Assembly (NCBI RefSeq): GCF_001640805.2 | Contig: NC_066838.1 | Span: 3,193,101-3,257,100 of the forward strand | DNA length: 64,000 bases | From: Lates calcarifer | Lineage: Eukaryota > Chordata > Actinopteri > Centropomidae | Direction of reading: 5' to 3' | Position numbers and translations under genes: made by a program | The notes under the pieces: generated by a model | Told to the model about the DNA's origin: nothing | Database searches by the model: none | Seen by the model: only the letters and a program-made list of their open reading frames with translations | In this document: positions 27,619 through 39,904 of the stretch, in pieces | How positions within the stretch are numbered: position 1 is the first letter of the stretch | Layout: each line of letters starts with the position of its first letter

Positions 27619-27936
27619 TGTCTCAAAGATACAGTTTTTCACTTTGAGTTGAGGCATTTCTGTAAATGCATGTATGATGTTGCACTGTTCGCAGTTAGTG
27701 GATAATGTATTTGCTGTTGACCTCTGGTCATGGTTATGTGCGTGTTTCTCAAATAAATTCAATACAAGGGTCTTTTTAAACTTTTCACATGAGCACAGCA
27801 ATACAGTATAATTATAACCTAATTTTGAGCACGTGTCTAGATCGTGTTTCTAGTTTGAAACACTGTATTGTTTTGTTTAAATTATGCTCACATCCTCCAT
27901 GTTCCTACTGAAGCTGCAGACAGGTGAGGCAGCTGA

Positions 27937-28165
27937 TTGAACGGACCTGAACATTCCATGGTTGCCATGTGTTTTATTTCAGGCGCATCATTCAGACCTA
28001 ATCACCATTCAAACACAAACAGCCTTCTGGGAAAACACAGCTCGCTGCTTTCACTGGACCATTTCTTTGAAAGGGAGACACCAGCTTTGGAGATTTTACA
28101 CCTGGACATCCACTTAGGACCGACTGTCACTGACAAGAGGACTTGTTCGTGGAAGATGTGAGATT
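27937..28165 (+). other. Exon-like segment upstream of the purine-rich array, function unknown
   Basis: An acceptor-like tgttttatttcag ends at 27982, and an open frame runs from 27937 to the TGA at 28159-28161 (74 codons from the ATG at 27937). The composition is more balanced than the flanks. No family recognised. It could be a first or second exon of a transcript through the array, or chance. Confidence 0.25.
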
Positions 28166-28540
28166 AGGGGGGGAATTCAAACCCATGTTGTTTTCAATGT
28201 ATTTTGCCGTTGAGACGTTGACCGATGCTAACTACTAATATTAGCAATATTTGGGACTGACGTTTGACCGTCTTGTCTAACTATTAAGTAACAATGTGTC
28301 TAAGTAACACATAGTTACTTAATAGTTTTTAATCATTATATATTCATTTGAGTATTTTAAGCGAAACGTCACAGAGTTTGTCAGTTTTAACTGTTACACA
28401 TGTTAACAGAGGTGTAAAGTAGCTGGAAGAAGAGATTTTCTAGAAAATCTATTAACTGTGATACTTGACAAACTGTTGTCCTCCTCCTCCTCCTCTCGCT
28501 CCTCTCACCCTTCTTCTGATTCTTCCTCGTGCTTTCAGCC

Positions 28541-28672
28541 TCAGACACCCAGTGAGCCTGGGTTGTTTGGGAACCATCCTGAGCTGGAGTGGTCGAAGAG
28601 CGTGAGGCAAATCATGGGAGAGGAGGGAGCTGTACGATGAAGTGGAGCGCAAGAGATGCACTGAACCTGAAG
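28541..28672 (+). pseudogene. Exon-like block with acceptor and donor, frame broken once
   Basis: A long pyrimidine tract (tcctcctcctcctctcgctc, then cttcctcgtgctttcag) ends at 28537 and a good donor, GAAG|GTGAGT, follows 28672. The first part reads PSEPGLFGNHPELEWSKSVR and stops at 28638-28640. A shift of one frame gives RRELYDEVERKRCTEPE up to the donor. This looks like a real exon that is either frame-broken or non-coding. No family recognised. Confidence 0.35.
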
Positions 28673-29259
28673 GTGAGTCTCCAGGTAAACACATCTTTCA
28701 GTTTCCTCTCTATGAGAACAGGGTAGACTTCCCATTATTATTAATTTTATTGTCGTTGAATTTCTTTGAATGCACTTATTTGAATTGATGTGCATTGAAT
28801 TACCTTGTGGTGATTTTTTTGGGGGGGTTATTTTAATTGCTTTGAATTTGTTTAAGAATTTATTTGTGCAGTGGTGAGCATTGTGTTCTTGTCTGCACAG
28901 AGTGTGATCTGGGGGGGGGGGCAGCGTGAACCTCCAACATGTCTCGACCTCCCACTGAAACTCCTCTGTGACAGAGAAAGAAAAGGATGGCGACAGCATG
29001 TCAAGGGGGTTCATATGTCTATCGACGCCCACCCCTAGACCAGTAGGACTCTGAGTGACAAGGACCTCAACGCAGGGGTTGACAATAGGTAGGAAAAGGA
29101 GAATAAATGGTTGAATTTGGAGAAGCTGTAATAGTAGTGATAACATTCTGGTGCTGGTGCACCATAATGGAACATTATAGAACTGGTGCACCCTGTTGCA
29201 GGGAGTCCAAACTAGGAGACATAATTGTAGTAGCAGCTATAGATACATTAGAGAAGAAA

Positions 29260-30880
29260 GGATTGCATCAAGGAAGTTAAAGTATGTGGAAGAGAAGAAA
29301 ACACAAGAAGAAATCATCAAGGAAGAGAAGAGACAGAAAGAGAAAAAAGAGAAAGATAAGTATTAGGTAACTTAGAAGGAGAGGAGGTGGGAGGACCTCT
29401 CATCTAAAAGGTAAATATTTCTTGTTATTATCAGATTTCATGCAGTTATACATTATATCTCTGTTTAACTGATTTCTCAGTTTTTAACCACAACCTGCTT
29501 GTCCTCTATATTTAGAGACAGGAAAGAGGAGAGGAGAGGAGGCATAAGGGCATTATGACATGTTATGACTCATGTAAAAGGTACATTTCCATTTATCTAA
29601 TGTTGTTACCAGATTTTAGTTTATTTTGTTTACTATTTGAAGATTTTAACTGTGGCTCCCTTTTGTCTGCCGTTTATTTTTGCAGAGAGGAGAAACAATC
29701 AGAGAAGAAAAGAGACATGAGGAGATGAGGAAAATTGAGGATAGGAGAGAGGAGGAGAGGAGAGGAAGGGCAAACCCTCTCAGGTAAAAGGTAAATATTT
29801 CACATTATTATCAAATTTCATGCAGTGATGAATTATACCTGTGTTTAGCTGATGTTTTCTAATGTTTTCACTACAACCTGCTTGTCCTCTGTTTTTCTTC
29901 AAGAGGAAAGAGATGATGAGAGGAGAGGAGAGGAGAGGAGGCAGGAGGGCATTATGACATGTTATGGCTCATGTTAAAGGTGAATATCCATTTATCTAAT
30001 GTTATTACCAGATTTTATGAAGTTTATTTAGTTTATTACTTTAAGATTTTAACTCTTACCCCCTTTTGTCTGCCATTCATTTTTGCAGAGGAGAAACAAT
30101 CAGAGAAGAAAAGAGACATGAAGAGATGATGAAAATTGAGAGGAGGAGAGGAGAGGAGGTTGGACGACAATATGATGTCTAAACCTCTCATGTAAACAGT
30201 AAATATTTCATGTCATTATCAGATTTCATGCAGCAATACATTATATCTCTGTTTACCTGGTTTAAAAAGTGTTTAACTTCAACCTGCTTGTCCTCTGTTT
30301 TTCTATAAGAGAGAGAGAAAAGAGGAGAAAGAGGAGAGGAGAGGAGGAGGAGGGCAACATAATGAGTGAACTGTGTCAATCAAAAAGATATTACCTGTTT
30401 ACTGTTTAACCTGATTTCTAAATGTTTAACCACAGCCCTTTGCTCTGTTTTTCTGTTAGAGAGAGAGAAAAGAGCATAGAGGAGGCGGGAGGGCAATATA
30501 GCAACTCCCTCATGTAAAAGGTACATTTCCATGTATCTAATGTTATTACCAGATTTTAGTTTATTTAGTTTACTATTTGAAGATTTTAACTATGGCTAAA
30601 TTTGTCTGCCATTTATTTTTGCAGAGAGGAGAAACAATCAGAGAAGAAAAGAGACATGAGGAGATGAGGAAAAAGAACGAGCAGAGGAGGAGAAGAGGCA
30701 GGAGGGCAATATGATGTCTAAACCTCTCATGTAAATTCCATGCCTTAATACATTATATCTCTGTTTACCTGGTTTATATGTTTTTAACTACATCTTGTCT
30801 TCTGTTTGTCTTTTAGAGAGAGTAGAGGAGAGGAGAGGAAAGGAGAGGAGAGGAGTGACCGCTCTCACGTAGAAGGTAAA
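29260..30880 (+). repeat. Tandem array of purine-rich exon-like blocks with splice-like borders
   Basis: Two block types recur. Type A begins after tttttgcag at 29686, 30089 and 30625 with GGAGAAACAATCAGAGAAGA and runs in GAGGAG-type purines. Type B begins after a pyrimidine-rich tract ending AG at 29516, 29904, 30310, 30460 and 30817 with GAGAGAAAAGAGGAGA-like sequence. The spacers are also repeated (tatctaatgttattaccaga; cctgcttgtcctctgttttt). Each block ends near ctcatgtaaaaggta or ctcaggtaaaagg, so a donor-like GT follows. This is a segmental duplication of an intron-exon unit. One frame of a type A block at 29686 is open across the block (Arg/Glu-rich); others hit stops. No family recognised. 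Confidence 0.75.
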
Positions 30881-31128
30881 TATAAATCATTTAACATTTT
30901 TGCAAGAAATTGAGTGAACAAGACATCATCTGTTATCCAACCAAACATATTATCATCAAGCTGTACCTACCAAACAGAATGATTAAAACTCTGCACTAAA
31001 TTCAGTAAGAATGAAACTCAAGTCTCTGAGCAGCAGTCTGAAGGCAGCTTTAACTTTATCAAAGCATACATGTAATAACTTGAGAGCAGTCTGAAACATT
31101 TTTCACCTCTTGTGTTTTTGCTTTGCAG

Positions 31129-31169
31129 CCAAGAAAACTCTGAACTGCCTCTTCATGAACTACAAGTGA
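31129..31169 (+). other. Possible terminal exon of a transcript through the array
   Basis: The tract gtgtttttgctttgcag ends at 31128, followed by CCAAGAAAACTCTG and a short open frame (KKTLNCLFMNYK) ending in TGA at 31168-31170. The acceptor is good, but no nearby AATAAA was seen. Linkage to the upstream blocks is inference. Confidence 0.25.
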
Positions 31170-31274
31170 ACTGTGTTTCAACAAAGATTTTTAGCACAAT
31201 CAAACAGTGCAAAACAAGTATTTGAAATACAGTGATGAAAGAAAAAAACGTCTCAGTTTGGTCTCTATGGTCCT

Positions 31275-31469
31275 GCTTTTTTCACATCTACACCACATCA
31301 GACCAGGTCCTGAACAAACACCACTTCACTTAGACAAAGTCAAACCTGGACTAGATTATCCACATGAAACCAGAGACTCATTTAACACAGTTTCAGATTT
31401 GTGAAACTTTTGTTTTATTTGTGAAAACGCAGACATTTGAACTGGTTATACAGACCCCAGGGGGAACTT
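31275..31469 (+). repeat. Right copy of the 185-195 bp direct repeat
   Basis: Second copy of the 27434-27618 segment, about 3.84 kb away in direct orientation. It carries small insertions (catcagaccaggtcctgaac against cataaaacctgaac). The pair brackets the purine-rich exon-like array. Confidence 0.85.
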
Positions 31470-31924
31470 ATATAACCAGTGGTTTCCTGCACTGTGTAAA
31501 GATGAAGAAGGCACTCACAACCCTGGAATTACACAAAAGTCTGTTTTGTACCACGTACCACATTCACACACACTGGCCATAAAGAAAACATACACACAAC
31601 AACAATGCAGAGTGAACCAGAAACATAAGCTTCCTATTTAAAAAAATAAGAGAATTAGAGATCTGCCTGGCGCCTCGCAAGAACTCGTAATACTCCATAG
31701 ACAAAGTGCAGTGCCATATACACCATACATAGCCTGCAAGCCCTTTGGCCCTTTGGCTTGGTCAAAATGTACATGAGTACAAATCCTGTTTATAGGTGCT
31801 TATAGGTGATTTGGAAAAGAAAAATAATCTTCTCAGGTACTTTTTGTAATAAGTGTTTGAATAATGCTCTTTTATTTGACATTTTGAATATTTAGCCCTA
31901 ATTTTAAACTTTCACTTTAAACTG

Positions 31925-31990
31925 TGAAACAATAGACGGGTGTTCTGAGCACCCAGAGGAAACCCAGTACAGACATGGCATGTACACTTT
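31925..31990 (-). mobile_element. Short SINE fragment
   Basis: gagcacccagaggaaaccca and gtacagacatggcatgtaca resemble the pre-tail part of the 2085-2335 family, in the same orientation as that copy. Confidence 0.4.
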
Positions 31991-32002
31991 ATACAGACAC
32001 TC

Positions 32003-32240
32003 GAGTCAAATCCATTTTACTTATATAACACAAAACACAATATTGTCTCATTGGGGCCTATAGATTCATAAACATATGACAGACACTCTCATCCTCAGAA
32101 ACTTGGTTAAAATAAGCAATGCCACATAAAAACCTTTAACATGGGAACAAAAAATGGGAGAGGCCTCAGGAAGAGGAGAGGAGAAAATACAGTCTCCTGA
32201 AGGATGAGGCCCCAATTAGAGATGAGTAGATGAGGCATAG
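32003..32240 (+). repeat. Dispersed teleost repeat
   Basis: tcaaatccattttacttata, acatgggaacaaaaaatggg and agaggcctcaggaagaggag follow a widespread fish repeat that normally contains 'tttatatagc...aggaaaaaatg...cctcaggaagag'. Degenerate. Confidence 0.5.
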
Positions 32241-32699
32241 ACAGAAGCCATCAACTAAACTGATCAGCTGTTTTGACAAAAGAGAAGCAGACAGTCTTCA
32301 AAGAAAAATCTATCATTATTATTATTATCATTATCAGTAGTAGTAGTAGTATTAAAACAATCTTATATGTCACCCTAAATTAGACATAACATCGTTATTA
32401 AATTAAAAGTAGTCGTAACTCAATCATTTGTTAAAGGTGAGCAGCAGAAATTCATTTAACATCCTGCATTAATTCACGAGTCATGCATTAGTGAACCATG
32501 TGTTCTAACGTGTTTTAACGTGTTTGCAGTGTTAACTTAGTTAGCAATTAGTTAGCACTACTGATATTAATCCTAACCCACTAACGAAGCTAGCAGAGAT
32601 AGCTATGGCTGTAGCTTGCACTGAGCTGTACAGTACACCTGTGCAGGCCGACTTAAGCCTTCTTCAACAAATTGAGTGGTGTTTCCCTTTAAGAAAAAA

Positions 32700-33310
32700 A
32701 AAACACGACGTAACGTGACGCAGATGCTCCCGTCCATATACCCTTGTGCCTCTCCTCACGCGGCAACCATCCAGTGCACCTCCTGCATCCTCCTGGCCCA
32801 GCCCTCCTCCCTCTCCTCTCCTCCCCTCCTCCCCGGGCGTGTGAGCCAGGATCACCGTTCCATCCAGCGGAGCTTTTGGCGAAGAACCGCAGGAAAACAA
32901 TGAAAACCGAGGCGATGGAGCCGCCGCGACAGGACTAATAGCGTAGCAGTGAATGGGGCACAGGTAAGCGAGGCCAGGGCTTGTCATTGAAATCATCATC
33001 GTCACTGGCCGCTGCAGAGCTGTCATTTTGCTGAGTGTGCGCCCGTGGAGTGGAGGGAATGCAGTGTGTGTGTGAAGGACTAGAAATAACGTTAGAATGG
33101 ATTAACCGTGCAGGAAATGTGTGGCGTTTGACGTGTGTTTGAGGGTCAGAGTGTTTCCTGCTGTGTCTGTTTATTTTGATGCAATTGATGGAGGGATGCT
33201 GCGCAGTGCGCTCCGGCGGATGTTTGCGCGTCTTGTCATCCTGTGCGCCCATGTTTGAGCGTGTAACTCCCCGGGGCCTTTCGGCGTCACATACATGTTT
33301 CCACGGGTGT
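32700..33310 (+). promoter_or_regulatory. CpG-rich segment, probable snph promoter
   Basis: CpG dinucleotides are frequent here and rare in the surrounding AT-rich DNA. Examples are cacgacgtaacgtgacgcag near 32704, ccgccgcgacagg near 32921 and the stretches around 33190-33290. TGACG half-CRE sequences occur near 32716. I see no TATA box. With the strong splice donor at 32963 this reads as a vertebrate CpG-island promoter. Assignment to snph is inferred from strand and position. Confidence 0.5.
32800..32963 (+). other. snph: Probable non-coding first exon of snph, two upstream ORFs
   Basis: The donor CACAG|GTAAGC at 32963/32964 is near-ideal; the 5' end is not defined. The exon contains a short upstream ORF at 32900-32938 (ATG with A at -3; MKTEAMEPPRQD, stop TAA). 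A second ATG at 32953, if spliced to 46476, would read MGHRLQALTGELKNSQE and stop at the TGA at 46516-46518, upstream of the snph ATG. Linking this exon to 46476 is inference; an independent transcript is possible. Confidence 0.45.
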
Positions 33311-33999
33311 CAGCGTCATAACAGGCCAGGTGCCTAATCGTACTTTCCTTGGTGAATAGAAACATCCCTAACCGCAGCCCTGGCTCTGCATGGAGAAGCA
33401 GTCCAGCTGTGTTTTAGACCCTAAGTAAGTGCCATCCATGTTTGTAGGCAGCTAAGTCGTGACACGTTGCCTGGCGCTGCAGTTTGACCTTGCAGTATTT
33501 CTGTTTTTCAGGAACGCGTGTCCCACCTGACAAATAACAGAGGCACTGCTCTTTTTGTGTGGCTTTCAAATGTTGTGATGGAGTTACTCTAATCATATAA
33601 AAGCTTTGTCCAATTTCAGCCAGGCTGTATGGGGTTAGGCCATTCTTCATTGAATTTACTACTGTTTTTCCTCCAGATCCTTGTGATAAAAGCCTAGAAG
33701 CCTATTCCTTAATGTAACAACAAGGGAACGATCAGAAATGATTGGATACAGTGTAGGACAGTTTGTTTGGAGATTCTGTGACATCTTCTTGAATAACCTT
33801 GGAACAAAAACACATGATTTATTCACGTTATTATTGTCAGAATCAAGTATTTTGACAGGACACCACTTACAAGCAGGCACTTGTAAATGAATACATATCA
33901 CACTGGCTGGATTATAAAAGAATGGGCCCATGGGCACAGACATGTAAAAGCCCCCTTACCTCTCCAACATAGGAGCCCAGACTTAAACAGATGCTTTGA

Positions 34000-34195
34000 G
34001 CTCATTTTACATCTCTGTGATTGGTTTGCATCTATTTGTTGTCATTTTGAGTCTCTAGTTGTCTGTAGTTGTTTTGTGTCTCATTGGAGTAATTATGTGT
34101 ACCTTCATGGTCATTTTGCATCTGTTTGTAGTTGGTTTGAGTCTCATTGTTGACGTTTTGTGTCTCTAGTGATTTGAACAACAAACAGTCCCTTC
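34000..34195 (+). repeat. Degenerate tandem repeat, unit about 25-30 bp
   Basis: Variants of 'gtcattttgtgtctctagttg' recur: cattttacatctctgtgatt, gtcattttgagtctctagtt, gttttgtgtctcattggag, gtcattttgcatctgtttgt and gacgttttgtgtctctagtg. This minisatellite-like family is common in teleost introns. Confidence 0.65.
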
Positions 34196-36792
34196 AAACA
34201 GATGTTCTGGTCCAGGGCCCCCCTGGTCTTGTGAACGTAGGCCTGTTCTGTAATCCTCTGATGCCTATAAACCTTTTTTTATTCATAAGCTCACATACAG
34301 ACTGTACAATGTCTGAAATGAAGGGGTGAGGAAAACAGAACACAGCATGCTTTAGCTGCAGAGACAGAGCTCAGTGTTGTTTACTGTCCTTTGGTCCAGG
34401 TCACTTTTGTCCTTTGCAGCATAGCCATCTTGTCAGCAGCAGGCTCCGCCATCCTGCTCCTCAGCATTCCCAACCAATGACAGCTCTCCTTCTGCTCACG
34501 TTTCTCACAAGTGGCGGATTGACCATCACCATGGTGACTTGGCAGTCGTTTGCACAGCATGGTGTTTGCTCAGATGCGCCCATGGTGGGAAAATCTCTGT
34601 CTTTTTCTTCTCCTGTGATGATTATCACCACAAACTATTATTGATCTTTAAGATTGCAACACCACAGCAGTGGTCTCACAGGGTTATATGCAACAGTCAG
34701 TTTCAGTTCTTTATTTGTGCAAAATCTCCTGATTCTTGTTTTTCATTCCTTGTGCACACAAAGTAGCCATCAGTCTCCTCAGGATTGTTGGTTGTATTGC
34801 TAGTCACACTCTTTAACTCCATGGCTGCAGTGGAGGAGGATGCAAAACATGTTACTGTCAATCTAAGTTGTTTGCATACTTAAAGAGAGATGGTGTTACT
34901 AACAGCTGAGTAGCTAGACATTTGAAGATATCAGTAAGCTCAGTTATCCTCTGTGGTCAAGGCCAGTGCTCTCAAACATTTAGACTCTGTCATTTTTTTA
35001 CAGAGAAGCAGGTTACACAGGTTGTATATTTATCTTAGTTGTGAAAAGGTCAGGAGGTCAGAAAAGTGATGTTCTGTGAAACAATCACTGACATATTATC
35101 ACCTTTTATGTTAATATACAAACTTGTTAGCAAACAGTTTCCTTTTTACACATCCAGCAGATATGGAGCAACATTAGCATTTTCACCTACAGCTCTGTTT
35201 TAGTCTCCACCAGCTCACTGATAGCCCTGAGAGTGAATCAAAAATCAAAGTTGGGGATGAGAAAACCAAAAGTGATGATCTGAGAGGTACTATTATAGTC
35301 TGCAGAGCTGGGTGGTAATTTCTCCAATAATAGTTTGTCATTAGGGTTTATTTGTGACTCTTAAAGCTGCAATATTTCATATTTTATGTTGACACTTACT
35401 GTTTTGGATTTACAGTCCTATTTTTCTCATCAGAGCCAAAAGTGAGTAAATATTTATCTTCTTTTCATCCAGGGGCCAGAAAAAAGGATTAAAATGTTGC
35501 TCAGTGTGTATATGTTGACATAAGCAGCTGCTTTCTAATATGCCTACTATAGTATTATGAGAATGTGGTACTATTTTTAGCAAAAAAAAAAAATTGTTGT
35601 CTTTGTCTATCAGTGCATCTTCATCTTGAATGGAGCCTCAAGTAGGAAGAGAGAGTGAAGGAGATTAATGTTTGTAGCCTCCTGTCTCCTCCCACATGGT
35701 ATGGACGTGATTGTGAATATTGATTTCCTGTTTTTATCAATGCTCTTTCCTCGGTCTTGCCTTTGAGAAAAATAGCTCACTCAGACTATTAGCGTGATCA
35801 CTTATGCTGCAGCACTCTGGCATGCTTTTAATCGCTGCTGTTTGGCTCACTAATGACAAACACATGGCGTAAGATATTTTGAGCTTTTGACCTAATTAAG
35901 CGCTGATATGAGGTTCTCAGTCATCTCAGATAAAAGAGCAGTGTAAAGATGTCAAGCTAATGCCTTGTGCATTTTACCCAGAATTTACAGCCAAGTGAGG
36001 GTTAAACCCTGTCAAACTCCAGTGAGACTATGGTTTTAAAAAAAAAAAAGAAAGAAAGAAACAATTCACTGGGCTTTATCTTAAGCACATTAACAGCTGA
36101 TTACTAAAGATTATTTGTTCAAGTTTTTGGAAAATATGCCATGTTCTCCTCTCTCCTTTTCCCCTTTCATCCTGTGTTGATTGTTGGTCCAGTAAAACCT
36201 CTGCTGGATCTTAGCTAAAGTGGTCTGCATCCACTGCAGCAGTAAGGTGACTCTGCAGGATTGGTCTGATCTATGTACACTGTGAAAGCCAAAAGTCTTG
36301 TGCTGAATTTTTTTCAACCTGCGTCTACAAAGGAGGGATTTAATGAATGTGAGAGTATGCTTTTGACTCTTGTCCAGCTACTGTATGTGTGTACTCTTCT
36401 TCACACTAATTCACGCTTCATTCTTGGAGTACATGCATGTCCATGGAGCAAGAGAAGCTTGAAGGAAAGTGTAGTTGCTGATTATGTTACTGTGCAGCAC
36501 AGTGCTGTTGTTGGTTTTCTATTAGAAGTGTAGACACTTTACATATGGCAGGGTAACTGATACTCTGCAGCTCAATCGCAGTATCTGCATGTACCAGCAT
36601 GCATTGCACGTCATCAACTGCTCAAAAGCAAACAGTCAGAGTGGAGAATCATGTTCTTTATCCTACTTAGAGAAACCCTGAAATTATCTAATAAGTGTTT
36701 TTGCTTGTTTGACAACTGTGCAAACACAACAATTATTGCATACATATTAGGGATGGGTATTTTGATTACTTATTGAAGTCGATTAATCAAGC

Positions 36793-37240
36793 CAATTTAA
36801 GTCTACTAGTTGAATAGTTGTGATGCCATCATTAAGATGTGCCCTCCACGCAAACCAAGATAATAAAATGTTGTGATGTCAAGTCATGTGTTTTGCAGTG
36901 TAGTGTACAGATGCAACTAACTTTATCTCCCAAGCTCCACTCATCAGCAACGCACCTCAGACTAACAGTGATGTTCTCAGCAGTGTGTCTCATCTGCGTT
37001 GCGAGTCTGGAGCACAGAACCTGAAATGTTCCGGTCACAATCCATGTAACGGCAGGTGACAGTGACATAAAACTCTAACGTGAGAGGTGTCCATAGAGCG
37101 GTTGTTATTGCTACTTTGTTGGCTTCTGTCAAGTCCTTTTTTAGAGCTGTAGCTGCCTCATTGTACTTTTTGGCAATCTGGCAATCAGGCACGATGTATT
37201 CAGGTTCCATGAGCCTTTGACAGCGCCATTCCTCCGACAA
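36793..37240 (-). pseudogene. hAT-superfamily (ZBED-like) transposase fragment
   Basis: The 37240-36977 frame on the minus strand reads RLMEPEYIVPDCQIAKKY, then TEANKVAITTALWTPLTLE and SVLQTR. This is the stretch of hAT transposases around the first catalytic segment (the usual TTDxW is changed to TTALW). A second frame continues with HTAENITVSL and DKVSCI, so there is at least one frameshift. The flank near 36750 (gggatgggtattttgattac) resembles known fish hAT ends. Non-functional. Confidence 0.7.
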
Positions 37241-38609
37241 CGCTAAGAGGAAACATATCGTTTGAAATCATTTAAGTCACCAAAGCACCAAAACCACAGT
37301 GTTTGCCGGACATTAAAACATTTTCACCCGACGACTTTCTGAATGTTTCAAGTCATGTTACCGTCACTTTTTATAACATTATAACTATAATCTTAAACCA
37401 GATGAAGGATTTTTGTCATCAGATGTCTGGATCTTAAGTAAACAGAGAAACAAGTTGAGTTGAGTTGAGCAAACAGCTCCTCTCAACGTCTTAGTGTCTG
37501 CATCACGGAGAAACATTGATTTTTTATATGAAACTGCTTTATTCAGTGTTTCTACCAGTTTTAATTACTTGGTCTATTTGTTTTAGAGTTAATGAGACCT
37601 CTGTAGATAATTTGGCTCCCAGTAAAAACCTTCTGAACGATGAACAATGAAAGAATCCTAACCTAAAAACAAGCTAAGCATCTAGCAACAACCTGAGCTA
37701 ATGTTAGCTTGTTTAACAGCCCGCTTCGCTTCTTCTTGTTGCCCACATCTGTTCCAGAAACAGAACCATAAACATTAGTTGTGCATCTCTATGAAGTAAA
37801 ACATAAATCCCAGATAAAAATAGTTGTGGATGTATACAAACTGGGCAGTAATCCATTTTTTGCAGACCATGTGTACCTCCAATAATTTCAGATGCATCAG
37901 ATGCATATTGTTTGAAAACACTACAGATAAAGCATATCGTTCACCATTGTTGTCCAAATGTTTGTGTGTGTTGAATGGGCTCAGTGTTGCCCCTTGTGGC
38001 TAGTAGGGAAAAGCACTCACCACAATTGTAGACTACAAAGAGGCAAAGAAGATGCCTACTCAAAAAACTGAATTGGACCAGATTACATGTTATCAGAAGT
38101 GTTTGTTTGGCAATGCACATCTGGCTAACCTCTGATAAAAAGCAGCACACATTCCTTGCACACAGTGGAGGAGACAGTCCCAAATGGGCTGGCTAAACAG
38201 TAGCAGATGCCAAATCAGTGAACTTCTAGCTGGCTGGCTGCTAGCTGCTAGCCAGGGAACAGTAGTAGTGATGGTAGCCTAGGTGACCACAGTCTCTTCT
38301 GCCACATAGGTGGATGGTGGGAGACTGCTACAGCAATGCAAAGATCTATGTAAGTATGTATAGACATGCTGCAGCGGAGCATTTACAGTATTATTCTGAT
38401 ATTTCTGGTAGTTAATGTCACTTTTCTATGACTTACTTTCTGTTGTTTACTGAAAATGTAAGACAGGTGGCTCATTTTGGTTTTCCATCATTCCATCCAT
38501 TCAGTAACACCTGAGATACTGTGCAAGTTTGAGGCACTTTAAGTGTTAAGATTCTTATCCATCATGGCATACCATCAGGGAGGCATCTGATTGCTCCCAA
38601 ATTCACTCT

Positions 38610-38790
38610 TATCCATAAGAATGAGCCCAAACATACAGCTAGAGTTGTAAAGAACTACCTTCAAAGAAGAAGAACAAGTCCTGCAACAGATGGCCTGGCC
38701 CCCACAGAGCCCTGATTTCAACATCATGGAGTCAGTCTGGGATTATATGAAGACACTGAGACGGCCTAAATCCACAGACAAACTGTGGCT
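38610..38790 (+). pseudogene. Tc1/mariner transposase C-terminal fragment
   Basis: Reads EPKHTARVVKNYLQ and, after a frameshift, MAWPPQSPDFNIMESVWDYM and LRRPKSTDKLW. This is the typical Tc1 pattern (DNDPKH, WPxQSPDLNPIE, then the C-terminal KSTEELW). Within NDPKH the D is changed to E, and no upstream domain is visible. Truncated and inactive. Confidence 0.8.
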
Positions 38791-39904
38791 AGCATCCTCA
38801 TTTACATATATTTATAAGGGCTGAGTCTGTGGTCATTTATGTCCACAAACTCTGAGGAGTCTTCTGATAAGTTACAGTAGAGAAAGTGTAGGTGTAAATA
38901 ATAAAATTAATGGTGGCTAAATTCAATTTCAGGGTCCTGCTGATGTGCTCGCTGGCTCACTGTCACAGTGTCAAAGCTTAATGGGACACATGACAGCTGC
39001 TGATACAAATCTTTTAAGTTTTTAGTATAATTACAGCAGATTCCACAGCTTTTCCACCTTACAATTAAACGTTTTACCACATCTTGCATAGTTGTAAGTA
39101 TTTATAGGACTTAGTGAATCACAAATGATGGGTCATACTGTTGTGTTTCCCAGGCAGCATGTTAATAGAAGCTGCTGACTGTGCAGTCCCTCCAGATAAG
39201 AGAATGAATCATCATCATCTATGCGGATAAGAGGAGCTGTGACTTGAAGTGATGCAGCGCTGCTTTCAGCTCACAGATGTATTATTTAAATCAGATGAAA
39301 GCTTCTCAACCTATGGAGTTTGGGACATGGTGTGCAGGAATAGAAATACGAGCAGCTTGCTTGGCTAATCTTCATCAGGGGAGCACAAGATAAATTTCAC
39401 TATTTAGAATGTATAACGCTGGCTAATGAAGAGGGCAATAAGTATGGCATTCAAAAATTAGGATCCTGAAGAGATAATTGAAATTTTACCAATATCATTT
39501 AGACCTAGTTAAAAATATATTAATGCATTTTAGAGTTAGTGATGGTGCAGGATGGTGATGGAAATTTTTTGTTCAGTTATAAAGAGACACATTACAAATC
39601 ATAACTCACCTCAGATTAGTAAAAAGAGAATTTTAATCCAAATATAAATAAAAATGTTTCTAAACAACATGATTTGATGAGTTGAGTGAACAGATTTTAA
39701 GTTTTAAGTCCACTCATGCATTGTATCTACGACTAAACAACAGGAGTTAACAGAACTTTTGCACTTTGTAATGAATGACAGCCACTGAATTTAACTTAAC
39801 AGGACTCAAGCAGGAGTCTGACCTGGTTTGTTGCTGCAACAGAACATTTTACTTTAAAGGCTGGTAATTCATATCCATATAATTATATATTAAGTCCAAA
39901 CACA

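Noticed and set aside
27434..31469. Interpretation of the direct repeats as LTRs of a short retroelement
   Set aside because: The ends lack TG...CA, no primer-binding site or polypurine tract is adjacent, and the interior is a tandem array rather than gag/pol.
32664..33026. 120-codon minus-strand frame across the CpG-rich segment
   Set aside because: Low stop-codon frequency is expected in GC-rich DNA, and the plus-strand splice donor explains the segment better.
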